The notes below the pieces were generated by a model. That model was not told the DNA's origin. It searched no databases and was given only the letters and a program-made list of their open reading frames with translations. 64,000 bases of DNA from Noviluteimonas sp052115395 (GTDB lineage: Bacteria > Pseudomonadota > Gammaproteobacteria > Xanthomonadales > Xanthomonadaceae): the NCBI GenBank assembly GCA_052115395.1, contig JBFRGO010000004.1; one strand, written 5' to 3'. Of this stretch, positions 1-9,146 are shown in pieces. Position numbers and translations under genes: made by a program. Within the stretch, counting starts at the first letter, position 1. Every line of letters starts with the position of its first letter.

Positions 1-979
1 CGGTGGCGAAGCCGTAGGCGTAGTGGTTCGCCGACGCACCGAGCAGCAACACCGGGCCGAGCGCCGCGCCGCCGGCGACGATCGCGAAGGCCGTCAACCG
101 CCGGCTGCCGCGCCACATCGCCGCGATCCATGCGCACCACAACACCGCGGCCATCAGCTGGTATTTGAAGCTCGACTGGTCGAGCGTCGATTGTTCTTCG
201 ATCACGCGGACCATCGGCGAGAACAACTGATATTCGACCCAGCGCACCGCGACATTCGTCACGTTGGCGGCGTAGAGCGCGGGTTTGTCGGTCGTGTCGA
301 GCAGGATCGGCAGGCGGACCGCCAGGTAGGCCGCGGCCGCGGCCCATGCGCCTAATGCCGCCGCGCCCCAGCGCTTTTCGCGCGTGAATACCCACGCGAC
401 CGTGGCGACCAGCGGGATCGACAGCGCCGCTTCCTTCGCGAGCAGGGCCACGCCCGTGGCCAGCGCGGCAACGAGCGCGATCGCCACGATCGATCGCGCA
501 CGCAGGCCGAACCACGCGATCGACAGGCCGCAGGTCAGCCACGCCAGGTCCGCGATCGTTCCCACCCACCCGTGCGCGACGACGGCATACGGACTCAGCG
601 CGAAAACCAGCACCGCCACCGCGCACGCGGGCGCATCGATCCCCGCGCGCCGCCCGATCGCATACAGCAGCGCGCAATTCCCCGCGCCCCAGGCGACCAG
701 GACCGCGTGGAAGGCCTGCGGCGTCTCGAACAACGCACGCGACAGCGCCATCCACAGGTTGAAGGTCAGGGGGCGGTACTGGAAGGTCCCGACGTCGAAC
801 CAGTCGACCCAATGGTCCAGATGGGTCGCGAAGAACGCCCACTGGAGCTCGTCGTGGCTGTAATAGCCGGGATTGAGCGCCAGCGGCGCCTGGAGCACGA
901 ACACCGCGAGCGCGATGGCCCACGGCGCCGGCGTGGCCAGCAGCGCGGACCAGCGCCGGGACAGGGACGCGACGGCCAT
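1..979 (-). CDS. Polytopic membrane protein, GT-C glycosyltransferase-like (3' end off window)
   Basis: The frame opens at ATG 979 and stays open leftward to base 1, so about 326 codons are present and the C-terminus is missing. The protein has many hydrophobic segments. The first (residues about 19-34) is followed by an outside loop with the acidic motif HDE at residues 42-44. That layout (TM1, then an acidic extracytoplasmic loop) is typical of GT-C/ArnT-PMT type transferases using lipid-phosphate sugars. The family assignment is inference from topology; no specific substrate can be read. It diverges from maeB across about 105 bases, which must hold both promoters. Confidence 0.7.
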   Translation of the reverse strand, partial: MAVASLSRRWSALLATPAPWAIALAVFVLQAPLALNPGYYSHDELQWAFFATHLDHWVDWFDVGTFQYRPLTFNLWMALSRALFETPQAFHAVLVAWGAGNCALLYAIGRRAGIDAPACAVAVLVFALSPYAVVAHGWVGTIADLAWLTCGLSIAWFGLRARSIVAIALVAALATGVALLAKEAALSIPLVATVAWVFTREKRWGAAALGAWAAAAAYLAVRLPILLDTTDKPALYAANVTNVAVRWVEYQLFSPMVRVIEEQSTLDQSSFKYQLMAAVLWCAWIAAMWRGSRRLTAFAIVAGGAALGPVLLLGASANHYAYGFAT

Positions 980-1084
980 CGAACGAGGTTTCCGTGAAGA
1001 CAGGCTGCATTCTAAGCACCGCGCGGCGACCACCGACCTGCGCGGTGGGTAGAATCGACGACCCCACCCCGCGCCACGGCCAGC

Positions 1085-3355
1085 ATGTCCGACGATCTCA
1101 AGCAATCCGCGCTCGACTATCACCGCATGGAGCCGCGCGGGAAGATCAAGGTCGTCCCGACCAAGCCGATGGTGACCCAGCGCGACCTCTCGCTGGCCTA
1201 TTCGCCCGGCGTGGCCTACGCCTGTGAGGCGATCGTCGAAGATCCCAACGCCGCCAGCGCCATGACCGCGCGCGGCAACCTGGTCGCGGTGATCACCAAC
1301 GGCACCGCCGTGCTGGGCCTGGGCGACATCGGCCCGCTCGCCGGCAAGCCGGTGATGGAAGGCAAGGGCGTGCTGTTCCAGAAGTTCGCGGGCATCGACG
1401 TGTTCGACATCGAGATCGACGAGCGCGACCCCGACAAGCTGGTCGACATCATCGCCTCGCTGGAACCGACCTTCGGCGGCATCAACCTGGAAGACATCAA
1501 GGCGCCGGAGTGCTTCATCGTCGAGCGCAAGTTGCGCGAGCGGATGAACATCCCGGTCTTCCACGACGACCAGCACGGCACCGCGATCATCGTCGGCGCC
1601 GCCGTGCTCAACGCGCTGGAAATCGTCGGCAAGAAGATTTCCGACGTGAAGCTCGCCACCGCCGGCGCGGGCGCCGCGGGCATCGCGTGCCTGGACATGC
1701 TGGTCGCGCTGGGCATGAAACCGGAGAACATCCTGGCCTTCGACCGCGAAGGCGTGCTGTACACCGGCCGCGGCCACATGGACCCGGACAAGCAGCGCTA
1801 CGCGCGCGACACCGACAAGCGCACGCTCGCCGACATCCTCGAGGGCGCCGACATTTTCCTCGGCCTGTCGGCCGGCGGCATCCTCAAGGCGGAGATGGTC
1901 GCCACGATGGCGAAGCGCCCGATCATCCTGGCGCTCGCCAACCCGAACCCGGAAATCCTGCCCGAAGAGGCCAAGCGCGTGCGCCCCGACGCGATCATCG
2001 CCACGGGCCGTTCGGACTATCCGAACCAGGTCAACAACGCGCTGTGCTTCCCCTACATCTTCCGCGGCGCGCTCGACGTGGGCGCCACGGAGATCAACGA
2101 AGCGATGAAGCTGGCGTGCGTGCGCGCCATCGCCGCGCTCGCGCGCCGCGAAGCCTCCGACCTCGCCGCCGCCTATGGGGGCGACGTGCCGTGCTTCGGG
2201 CCCGAGTACATCATCCCGCGCCCGTTCGATCCGCGCCTGCTGGTGATGCTCGCACCCGCCGTGGCGAAGGCCGCGATGGATTCGGGCATGGCCACGCGCC
2301 CGATCCTCGACTTCGCCGCCTACGAAGAAAAGCTCGGCCAGTTCATCTACCGCACCGGCCTGCTGATGAAGCCGGTGTACGACCGCGCGCGCAGCGACAA
2401 GCAGCGCGTGGTGTATGCCGAAGGCGAAGAAGAAACGGTGCTGCGCGCCGTGCAGACGGTGATCGATGAAGGCATGGCCACGCCGATCCTGATCGGCCGC
2501 CCCGACGTCATCGAAACCCGCATCGATCGCCTCGGCCTGCGCATGCGCCCCGGCGTCGATTTCGAACTGACCAACATCAACGACGACCCGCGCTTCAACG
2601 ATTACTGGCACCAGTACCACGCGCTGACCGAACGTCGCGGCGTCACGCCGGCGGCGGCGAAGAACCTGATGCGTTCGCGCCCGACGCTGATCGGCGCGCT
2701 GATGGTCGAGCGCGGCGAAGCCGACGCGATGATCTGCGGCCTGGTCGGCCGTTACCACAAGAAGCTGGGCTACCTGCGCAGCGTGTTCGACCTGGATCCC
2801 GGCGTGACCAGCACTTCGGCGATGACGGGCGTGATCAACGAGCAGGGCGTGTGGTTCTTCCTCGATACGCACGTGCAGTTGGATCCCACGGCCGAGCAGA
2901 TCGCCGAGAGCACGCTGCAGGCGAGCTTCCGCCTGAAGTTGTTCGGCATCGAACCGAAGGTCGCGCTGCTTTCGCATTCGAACTTCGGCAGCCACGACGA
3001 CGCCAGCGCGCGCAAGATGCGCCAGGTGCGCGAGATCCTGAAGGCGCGCGTGCCCAAGCTGGAAGTCGACGGCGAAATGATGGGCGACACCGCGTGGGAC
3101 GAAGACCTGCGCCTGCGCATCATGCCCAACACCACGCTCAAGGGCCGCGCCAACCTGTACGTGATGCCGAACCTGGATTCGGCGAACATCACCTACAACA
3201 TGGTGCGCGTGATGACCGACGGCGTGGCGATCGGCCCGATCCTGATGGGCATCGACCAGCCGGCGCACATCCTCACGCCCGCCAGCACGCCGCGTCGCGT
3301 GGTCAACATGACGGCCATCGCCGCCGTGGAATCGCAGATCCGCAAGGCGCGCTGA
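1085..3355 (+). CDS. maeB: NADP-dependent malic enzyme with C-terminal phosphotransacetylase domain
   Basis: Oxidative decarboxylation of malate to pyruvate, giving NADPH; cytoplasmic. The 756 residues match the usual MaeB length. Order: malic N-domain (about 10-160, with SLAYSPGVAYACEA and EDIKAPECF), NAD(P)-binding domain (about 165-400, containing HDDQHGTAII before it and the glycine-rich TAGAGAAGIA), then a phosphotransacetylase-like domain (about 430-750, TSTSAMTG). In enteric MaeB the PTA part is regulatory (acetyl-CoA inhibition) rather than catalytic; this is family knowledge. The start at 1085 follows a short gap from the divergent membrane gene, and the next gene starts 38 bases after the stop. 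Confidence 0.97.
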   Translation: MSDDLKQSALDYHRMEPRGKIKVVPTKPMVTQRDLSLAYSPGVAYACEAIVEDPNAASAMTARGNLVAVITNGTAVLGLGDIGPLAGKPVMEGKGVLFQKFAGIDVFDIEIDERDPDKLVDIIASLEPTFGGINLEDIKAPECFIVERKLRERMNIPVFHDDQHGTAIIVGAAVLNALEIVGKKISDVKLATAGAGAAGIACLDMLVALGMKPENILAFDREGVLYTGRGHMDPDKQRYARDTDKRTLADILEGADIFLGLSAGGILKAEMVATMAKRPIILALANPNPEILPEEAKRVRPDAIIATGRSDYPNQVNNALCFPYIFRGALDVGATEINEAMKLACVRAIAALARREASDLAAAYGGDVPCFGPEYIIPRPFDPRLLVMLAPAVAKAAMDSGMATRPILDFAAYEEKLGQFIYRTGLLMKPVYDRARSDKQRVVYAEGEEETVLRAVQTVIDEGMATPILIGRPDVIETRIDRLGLRMRPGVDFELTNINDDPRFNDYWHQYHALTERRGVTPAAAKNLMRSRPTLIGALMVERGEADAMICGLVGRYHKKLGYLRSVFDLDPGVTSTSAMTGVINEQGVWFFLDTHVQLDPTAEQIAESTLQASFRLKLFGIEPKVALLSHSNFGSHDDASARKMRQVREILKARVPKLEVDGEMMGDTAWDEDLRLRIMPNTTLKGRANLYVMPNLDSANITYNMVRVMTDGVAIGPILMGIDQPAHILTPASTPRRVVNMTAIAAVESQIRKAR

Positions 3356-3393
3356 ACCGGCCGCCCGGGCAAGACCGCAGGACGCACCCTTCG

Positions 3394-6042
3394 ATGGCCG
3401 ATTTCCCGACCGCGACGATCCTCGTCATCGCCTACAAGATGGAGGCGATGATCGCCGAGGCGATCCGCTCCGCGCTGGCGCAGACGATCCCGTGCGAGAT
3501 CATCGTCTCCGACGATTGCTCGCCCGACGGCACGCTTGCGGCTGCGCACAAGGCGCTCGAGGGTTACAGCGGGCCGCATCGCGTGACCGTGCGCAGCACG
3601 CCGCGCAACCTCGGCCTGTGCGCGCACCTGACCGAGCTCGCGAGCATCGCAACCGGCGAGGTGCTCGTCTTCCAGGCCGGCGACGATGTCTCGTATCCGC
3701 AGCGCGTGCATCGGCTGCTCTCGACCTTCACCGCGTACCCCGATGCGCAGATCGTCGGCTCGCTCGTGGACGACATCGACGCGCGCGGCAAGCAGATCGA
3801 AGTGGCGGTGCGCGGCACGCCGTTCGAAGTCGACCAGCGATGGCTCCTGCGAAGAGGCAAGCTCGCCGCGGTGCTCGGTGCTTCGATGGCGATCCGCCGC
3901 ACCTTGCTGACCGACTTCCCGCCGATGGAAGGCATGGTCGAAGACAACATGCTTACCCTGCGCGCGGTCCTCGCGGGGCGTTGCTTCTGCGTGCAGCAAT
4001 CCCTGATCGGCTATCGCCGGCACGATGCGAACCTCGGCGATTGGGTGTTCGATCGCAGCGCCAACGATGCGGCGACCTACGAGCGCCGCAATCGCCGCGT
4101 GCTCGCGATGTATCGCGAGATCGCCGCCGACCAGCGCAAGTGCGTGGCCGCACGCCCCGACCTTCCCGAAGACAAGCGCGCCACGGGCCTGCAATTGGCC
4201 GAGATGTACGCGCTGGAAGCGGACATGCGCGAAGCGGTCCTCGACCAGCCGCGGCATCGCTGGCTGGCGCCGCTCTGGCGTGGCCTGATGCATCCGGGCT
4301 TGCGTCGCAAGAGCCTGGAGCGCGCGGTGAAGCTGGTGCTGCCGCGCAGCACCTTCGGGCAGGGTGCGATCGCCGAACGCGCAGGCGGACACTTCAAGAC
4401 CTGGAACCGGCGCCGCCTGGACCAACGCCGCATCCGCAACGCCGATCGCCGCGGCGAAGGCACCGATTACACGCAGTGGGTCGCGCAGTTCGACACGATC
4501 GACGACAGCAATCGCGCCGCACTCGTCGAACGCGCCAAGCGCTTGCCGCCGATGTCCATCGCCATCGTGATGCCGGTCTACAACCCGTCGCCGGCGTGGC
4601 TCGCCGAGGCGATCGACTCGGTGCTCGCGCAAGCCTGGCCGCACTGGGAACTGTGCATCGCCGACGATCTGTCGACCGATCCCGAAGTCGTCGCGACGCT
4701 CGATACCTACGCAGCGCGCGACAAGCGCATCCGCGTCGTGCATCGCACCGTCAACGGGCACATTTCGGCCGCGTCGAATTCCGGCCTGGAGATCGTGACC
4801 GCGCCGTGGGTGACGCTCCTGGACCACGACGACCTGCTTCCGGAACACGCGCTGCTCTGCGTCGCCGAAGCGGTCGCCGCGCATCCCGACGCCGGGCTGA
4901 TCTATTCGGACGAAGACAAGATCGACGACGCCAACCGCCGTCGCGAAGCCTTCTTCAAACCCGACTGGAACCCCGACCTGGCGCGCGCCTACAACATGGT
5001 GTCGCACTTCGGCGCGTACCGCACCGCGCTGCTGCGCGAGGTCGGCGGCTTCCGTGTCGGTTACGAAGGCGCGCAAGACTACGACCTGATGCTGCGCTGC
5101 GTGGATCGCCTCGCGCCGACGCAGATCGTGCATGTCCCGCAGGTGCTGTATCACTGGCGCATCCACGAAGCGAGCACCTCCGCGGGCAATGCGGTGAAGC
5201 CGTACGCACTCGAAGCTGGCCGCCGCGCGATCCTCGAACACCTCGCGCGCAATGGCCTCTCAGGCCAGGTGCATCCGCATCCGACCGGGTACTACGACAT
5301 CGATTACACGCCGCCGTCGCCCTTGCCGAAGGTGAGCGTCGTGATCGCCGATCCGGGCGATGCGAACCTGTTGGCCGCGTGTCGACAAGCCGTGCAACGC
5401 ACCGGCTATCCGACGCTCGACATCCGCGTCGCGGCGTCCACGCCGGCTGCGCTCAACGCCGCCGTGCGCGAGGACGCCGGCGACATCCTCGTCTTCATCG
5501 ACGGCCGTTGCGTGCCCGAAGACGACACGTGGCTGCTGCGCGCAGTGACCTGGGCCGCGCGTCCGAACGGCGGCGCGATCGGCGGCAAGTTGTTCGATGC
5601 GCAACGCCACGTCATCGGCAACGGCGTGCTGATCAACGTCGATGGCGTGTGGTCGGCGATGGATGGCGGTGCGCGCGCGGATGGCGACGGGTATGTCGGC
5701 CGCGCGAAGCTGCCGCAGAACCTCACGGCGCTGATGCACGGACTGGTCGCCGTGCCGCGCAAGGTGTTCAACGACGCGGGCGGGTTGGACGAGACGTATT
5801 CGACGCTGACCGGCGCGATGCTCGACCTCACGCTGCGCATCGGGCGCACCGGCCTTCGCCACACCTGGGTGCCGTCGCTGCGGATGCGCGTGGCCTCGCC
5901 GGGCAAGGCCTTCGACGCGAACGACGCCGACAACCGCAAGCTCGAAGCGGCGTTCGCACTGTCGAAGATGCAGGATCCGGCCTACAACCCCAACTTGGGC
6001 AACAAGTCCAGGCGCTACTGGTACGCGCACCCGCCGCGCTGA
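3394..6042 (+). CDS. Multidomain GT2-family glycosyltransferase (882 aa)
   Basis: Three glycosyltransferase-A-like segments in one chain. Domain 1 (about 5-220) begins ATILVIAYK and has a GDD in the DXD position (residues 96-98). Domain 2 (about 387-600) begins SIAIVMPVYNPSP and carries LLDHDDLLPEH, SDEDKID, GAQDYDLMLRC and HWRIHEAST, a complete GT2 signature. Domain 3 (about 646-850) keeps VFIDGRC and a C-terminal LDLTLRIG segment but lacks a clear DXD, so it may be inactive. Such chimeras build O-antigen or surface rhamnan-type polymers; the sugar is not readable. Start chosen at ATG 3394, the first Met giving the GT2 beta strand. It ends one base from the stop of the opposing gene. Confidence 0.9.
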   Translation: MADFPTATILVIAYKMEAMIAEAIRSALAQTIPCEIIVSDDCSPDGTLAAAHKALEGYSGPHRVTVRSTPRNLGLCAHLTELASIATGEVLVFQAGDDVSYPQRVHRLLSTFTAYPDAQIVGSLVDDIDARGKQIEVAVRGTPFEVDQRWLLRRGKLAAVLGASMAIRRTLLTDFPPMEGMVEDNMLTLRAVLAGRCFCVQQSLIGYRRHDANLGDWVFDRSANDAATYERRNRRVLAMYREIAADQRKCVAARPDLPEDKRATGLQLAEMYALEADMREAVLDQPRHRWLAPLWRGLMHPGLRRKSLERAVKLVLPRSTFGQGAIAERAGGHFKTWNRRRLDQRRIRNADRRGEGTDYTQWVAQFDTIDDSNRAALVERAKRLPPMSIAIVMPVYNPSPAWLAEAIDSVLAQAWPHWELCIADDLSTDPEVVATLDTYAARDKRIRVVHRTVNGHISAASNSGLEIVTAPWVTLLDHDDLLPEHALLCVAEAVAAHPDAGLIYSDEDKIDDANRRREAFFKPDWNPDLARAYNMVSHFGAYRTALLREVGGFRVGYEGAQDYDLMLRCVDRLAPTQIVHVPQVLYHWRIHEASTSAGNAVKPYALEAGRRAILEHLARNGLSGQVHPHPTGYYDIDYTPPSPLPKVSVVIADPGDANLLAACRQAVQRTGYPTLDIRVAASTPAALNAAVREDAGDILVFIDGRCVPEDDTWLLRAVTWAARPNGGAIGGKLFDAQRHVIGNGVLINVDGVWSAMDGGARADGDGYVGRAKLPQNLTALMHGLVAVPRKVFNDAGGLDETYSTLTGAMLDLTLRIGRTGLRHTWVPSLRMRVASPGKAFDANDADNRKLEAAFALSKMQDPAYNPNLGNKSRRYWYAHPPR

Positions 6043-6043
6043 A

Positions 6044-7099
6044 TCAACCGCCGAACAGCGAGGTCGTGAGCTTGGGTTCGTTGCGCGCGCGATTGGCCTT
6101 GCGACGGAAGCGTGCGTAGAAGCGCACGGCGCGCAGCCAGGAGAAGCCACCGTTCCACGGCGGCACGGAGGCGCGGTCGCGCCACGTGAGTTTCAGCAGC
6201 CCACGGAAATCGTTGTCCAGGCCCGTGCGCAGCGCCTTGTGCCAGTCGCGCGCCTGCGTGGCGACGGCCCAGTTGGTGTCGCCGATCGCGGCCATCATGT
6301 AGGACAACTGTTCGAGCCACTTGCGGTTGCGCGAAGGCGCGCCCACGGGCGTGGGCCGCAGCTTGCCCGACGCATCCTTGCCCAGCGGCGAAGCCGCATC
6401 GTCGTGCCGGCGGAACTGCACGAGCGGTTGGTCGACGTAAGCCACGCCATTGCCGCTCGCTGCACAAAGCGCGAGCCACCAGTCGTGATAGAGCTTTTCG
6501 GGGAAGGGACGCGCCTTGTCGAAGACGTGACGCCGCACCAGCATCGCGTGGCCCGAGGCCGTGTTCTGGAACGCGTAACGCAAGGCATCTTGCCCCGCGT
6601 GCATCGCCCCCAGATCATCGGAGATGCGGCGGTTGAGTGGGCGGCCGCCTTCGTCGATGTAGGCCGAATCGCAATACGCCATGTCGGCATCGCCGATCGC
6701 ATCGGCGAGGATCGACAGCTTGCGCGGATGCCAGATGTCGTCCTGGTCGCACGGCGCGATCAACGGCGAGGTGCACATCGCCATGCATTTTTCGAACGAG
6801 CGCAGGTGGCCCATGTTCGTCTTGTTCTCATGCAACTGGATGCGCGCATCGCGGCGTGCGTACCAGCGCAGGATTTCGCGCGAGCGATCGGTCGAGCAAT
6901 CGTCGACGACGATGATCTCCAGCGCGACGTCCTGTTGCGCGAGCAGCGAGTCCAGCTGCGCCGGCAACCACCGCTCGCCGTTGTAGACGCACAGCGCGAC
7001 CGACACGCGCGGCAAATGCGATGCAAGCGGTGCCGTTTCGACCGCGAGCAGCCTGGGCTCCGGTCGGCGGCGGGCTGACGATGCGCTTCCTGGCGACAT
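6044..7099 (-). CDS. GT2-family glycosyltransferase (351 aa)
   Basis: Single GT2 domain: VSVALCVYNGERWLPAQLDSLL, IIVVDDCSTDRS for nucleotide binding, CDQDDIWHPRKL supplying the DXD metal site, and YHDWWLALCAA plus QFRRHDDAA towards the end, as in rhamnosyl- and other surface-sugar transferases. No membrane segment is evident, so it probably acts at the cytoplasmic face. It is clearly paralogous to the 8058-9029 gene. The two share long identical blocks such as SFEKCMA and PLIAPCDQDD. It converges on the 882-aa transferase with a one-base gap. The start at 7099 leaves about 28 non-conserved residues before the domain. Confidence 0.9.
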   Translation of the reverse strand: MSPGSASSARRRPEPRLLAVETAPLASHLPRVSVALCVYNGERWLPAQLDSLLAQQDVALEIIVVDDCSTDRSREILRWYARRDARIQLHENKTNMGHLRSFEKCMAMCTSPLIAPCDQDDIWHPRKLSILADAIGDADMAYCDSAYIDEGGRPLNRRISDDLGAMHAGQDALRYAFQNTASGHAMLVRRHVFDKARPFPEKLYHDWWLALCAASGNGVAYVDQPLVQFRRHDDAASPLGKDASGKLRPTPVGAPSRNRKWLEQLSYMMAAIGDTNWAVATQARDWHKALRTGLDNDFRGLLKLTWRDRASVPPWNGGFSWLRAVRFYARFRRKANRARNEPKLTTSLFGG

Positions 7100-7393
7100 G
7101 AGGGCCTGGTACTTCCTGGACAGGTGAGTGAAAGGTTACGTGGACTTGCCACGTGGATCGGACACGAATGGTGAGAAAAGCAGCACGGCGTTCAGGTTTC
7201 ACTTATTCGGCGCCGGCTGAAACCGCTTTCCCATTGGCCTCGGGGGCAGATGGCTACGGGGTCGGACGCGTCCAATCCGCGGGTTTGCAACGGAACGTCC
7301 CGCATTTCTCTATTTGGAGAATTTTCTCGTCGATTCAGGAGCAGCTTCGCAATAGCGTCGCTCGCACCCTCCTCATCAGTACGCGGCAACCCG
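7100..7393. other. Divergent intergenic region between two glycosyltransferase genes
   Basis: 294 bases without a convincing gene. It is less GC-rich than its neighbours and must carry the leftward promoter of the 6044-7099 gene and the rightward promoter of the 7394 gene. A short inverted repeat, TTCTC and GGAGAA around TATTT, lies near 7310-7330 and overlaps the palindrome GAGAATTTTCTC. No sigma-70 boxes are convincing. Confidence 0.4.
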
Positions 7394-8065
7394 ATGGCCA
7401 TCACATTCCAGGGCGCGGAGTCTGCGCCAGAACGCCCGATTGCGCGTGAAGTGGCGATCGTCATCGTCGACCGCGCCGGCCTGTCGGGCCTGCAGCAATG
7501 CCTCCATCACGTGCGCGCAAAGACCGAGCACGCGCCCTTCGATGTCGTCGTCGCCTCCACGCGCGCGCCGCCGCTGCGCAATGCGCTCTTCACCGGCGTG
7601 CGATGGGCGAGCGCCGCGCATGCGGGGATCGCCGATGCATGCAATCGCGCGGTCGATGCGAGCGCCAACGAGATCGTCGTGCTCGTCGACAGCCGATGCC
7701 AGGGATTCGATGCGCGATGGTTGACCGAACTGACATCGCATGCGCGCGAAGACGGCGTCGGCCTCGTTGCACCGCAGCGCAACGACGACGACGGCGCTGC
7801 GATCGCGTGGGGCTGCATCGCCGTGCGTCGCAACGTGTTCCTGCGCGACAGCGGTTTCGATCCGTCCTACCGCGACCTGGATTGCGCGACGGCCGACCTC
7901 GCATTGCGCATCGGCTTGCATGGCCTCAAGCATCGCGCGTTGCCGTCGGTGCCGGTGCGGCTCATCGAAGCCTCGACCATTGCACGATTGCTCGGCCGCC
8001 ATCGGCAACGCATCGAGCGCGAACGCCTGAACGCCGCGTGGCAAACCCCCGTCGGGCTTACTTGA
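7394..8065 (+). CDS. Stand-alone degenerate glycosyltransferase-like protein (223 aa)
   Basis: The protein resembles domain 3 of the 882-aa transferase. VVLVDSRCQGFDARWL matches its VFIDGRC segment, and ATADLALRIGLHGLKHRALPS matches its C-terminal part LDLTLRIGRTGLRHTWVPS. Like that domain it lacks a clear DXD. It may be an accessory or inactive subunit, or a remnant of a larger transferase. Start taken at ATG 7394 because upstream codons have no similarity. Its last 8 bases overlap the 3' end of the opposing gene. Confidence 0.65.
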   Translation: MAITFQGAESAPERPIAREVAIVIVDRAGLSGLQQCLHHVRAKTEHAPFDVVVASTRAPPLRNALFTGVRWASAAHAGIADACNRAVDASANEIVVLVDSRCQGFDARWLTELTSHAREDGVGLVAPQRNDDDGAAIAWGCIAVRRNVFLRDSGFDPSYRDLDCATADLALRIGLHGLKHRALPSVPVRLIEASTIARLLGRHRQRIERERLNAAWQTPVGLT

Positions 8066-9029
8066 ACAAGGGCCCGTAGAACGAGCGCTCGCGCTTGGCG
8101 CGCAGGACCTTGTTGGCCACGCGAATGAAATAACGCGCGGCCGCGATCATGCGTGGCGCAGCCTGCGGCGGCACCGACCGACGATCGCGCCACACCGCCT
8201 TCGCCAGCGGCCAGGTCTTTCCGTCTTCGGCGGCCAACATCGCGAACAACCAGCGCGCCGCAAGCGTCTTTGGAAACCAATCGGCATACCCGAGCTGTTC
8301 GAACACATACGCCTGCTGCGCGAGCCACCGTTTGTTGTGCGACGACGAGCGCTTGCGACGCACGCCCGCGGCGACGTTCTTGCCGGCCGGCGAGGCGGCA
8401 TCGGCATGGCGCCGGAAACGCACGAGCGGTTCATCGACGTACACCACGCCACTGCCCGACGCCGCGCGCAGCGCCAACCACCAATCGTGGTACAGCAGGC
8501 TCGGGAACGGCCGCGCGCTTTCGAACACATCGCGCCGCACCAGCAAGGCATGGCCCGACACCGTGTTGCCGAAGGCGAAGCGCAACGCATCGCCGCCCGA
8601 CAACATCACGTTCAGATCCTGCGACAGGCGCCGGCCGAGCGAACGCCCGTCGGCATCGATGTACGCCGAATCGCAATACACCAGGTCCGCATCGCGCAGG
8701 CGCTTCGCGAGCGTGGCGAGCTTGCGCGGCTCCCACACATCGTCCTGGTCGCAGGGCGCGATCAGGGGCATCGTGCACAGCGCCATGCACTTCTCGAACG
8801 AGCGCACGTGGCCGAGGTTGGTTTCGTTGAACTCCACGCGAATGCGCGGGTCGCGCGCGGCGTACTCGCGCAGGATCGCGAGCGAGCCGTCGCTGGAGAC
8901 ATCATCCAGCGCCACCACTTCCAGCAACACCTCTTCCTGCGCCAGCACCGAATCCAGCTGCTCGCGCAGCCACCGTGCCCCGTTGTGGACACACAGGGCG
9001 ACGGAAACGCGGGGCAGGACGATGTTCAT
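8058..9029 (-). CDS. GT2-family glycosyltransferase (323 aa), paralogue of 6044-7099
   Basis: GT2 domain with VSVALCVHNGARWLREQLDS, EVVALDDVSSDGS, the DXD-bearing APCDQDDVWEPRKL, YHDWWLALRAASG and VRFRRHADAASP. These blocks match the 6044-7099 product almost in register, so the pair arose by duplication. The substrate is unknown; with its neighbours it probably decorates a surface polysaccharide. The start at 9029 places the domain directly at the N-terminus. It diverges from aceE over about 117 bases. Confidence 0.9.
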   Translation of the reverse strand: MNIVLPRVSVALCVHNGARWLREQLDSVLAQEEVLLEVVALDDVSSDGSLAILREYAARDPRIRVEFNETNLGHVRSFEKCMALCTMPLIAPCDQDDVWEPRKLATLAKRLRDADLVYCDSAYIDADGRSLGRRLSQDLNVMLSGGDALRFAFGNTVSGHALLVRRDVFESARPFPSLLYHDWWLALRAASGSGVVYVDEPLVRFRRHADAASPAGKNVAAGVRRKRSSSHNKRWLAQQAYVFEQLGYADWFPKTLAARWLFAMLAAEDGKTWPLAKAVWRDRRSVPPQAAPRMIAAARYFIRVANKVLRAKRERSFYGPLFK

Positions 9030-9146
9030 GGCGGCGATCCTACGGGGTCGGCGTTGCCGCCGGTTAGTTTCACCGGAAAGCGAAAAGTGGCATCCACGGG
9101 CCCGCTGCTAGAATCCCGACTCTAACCGCACCCGTTTCGAACCCCC

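Noticed and set aside
384..997. Plus-strand frames in the first kilobase
   Set aside because: They oppose the membrane glycosyltransferase-like gene, whose hydrophobic pattern is clearly coding on the minus strand.
2851..3393. Extension of the 882-residue transferase frame upstream into maeB
   Set aside because: These codons overlap maeB in another frame and are Arg/Pro-rich without GT features; the real start is ATG 3394.
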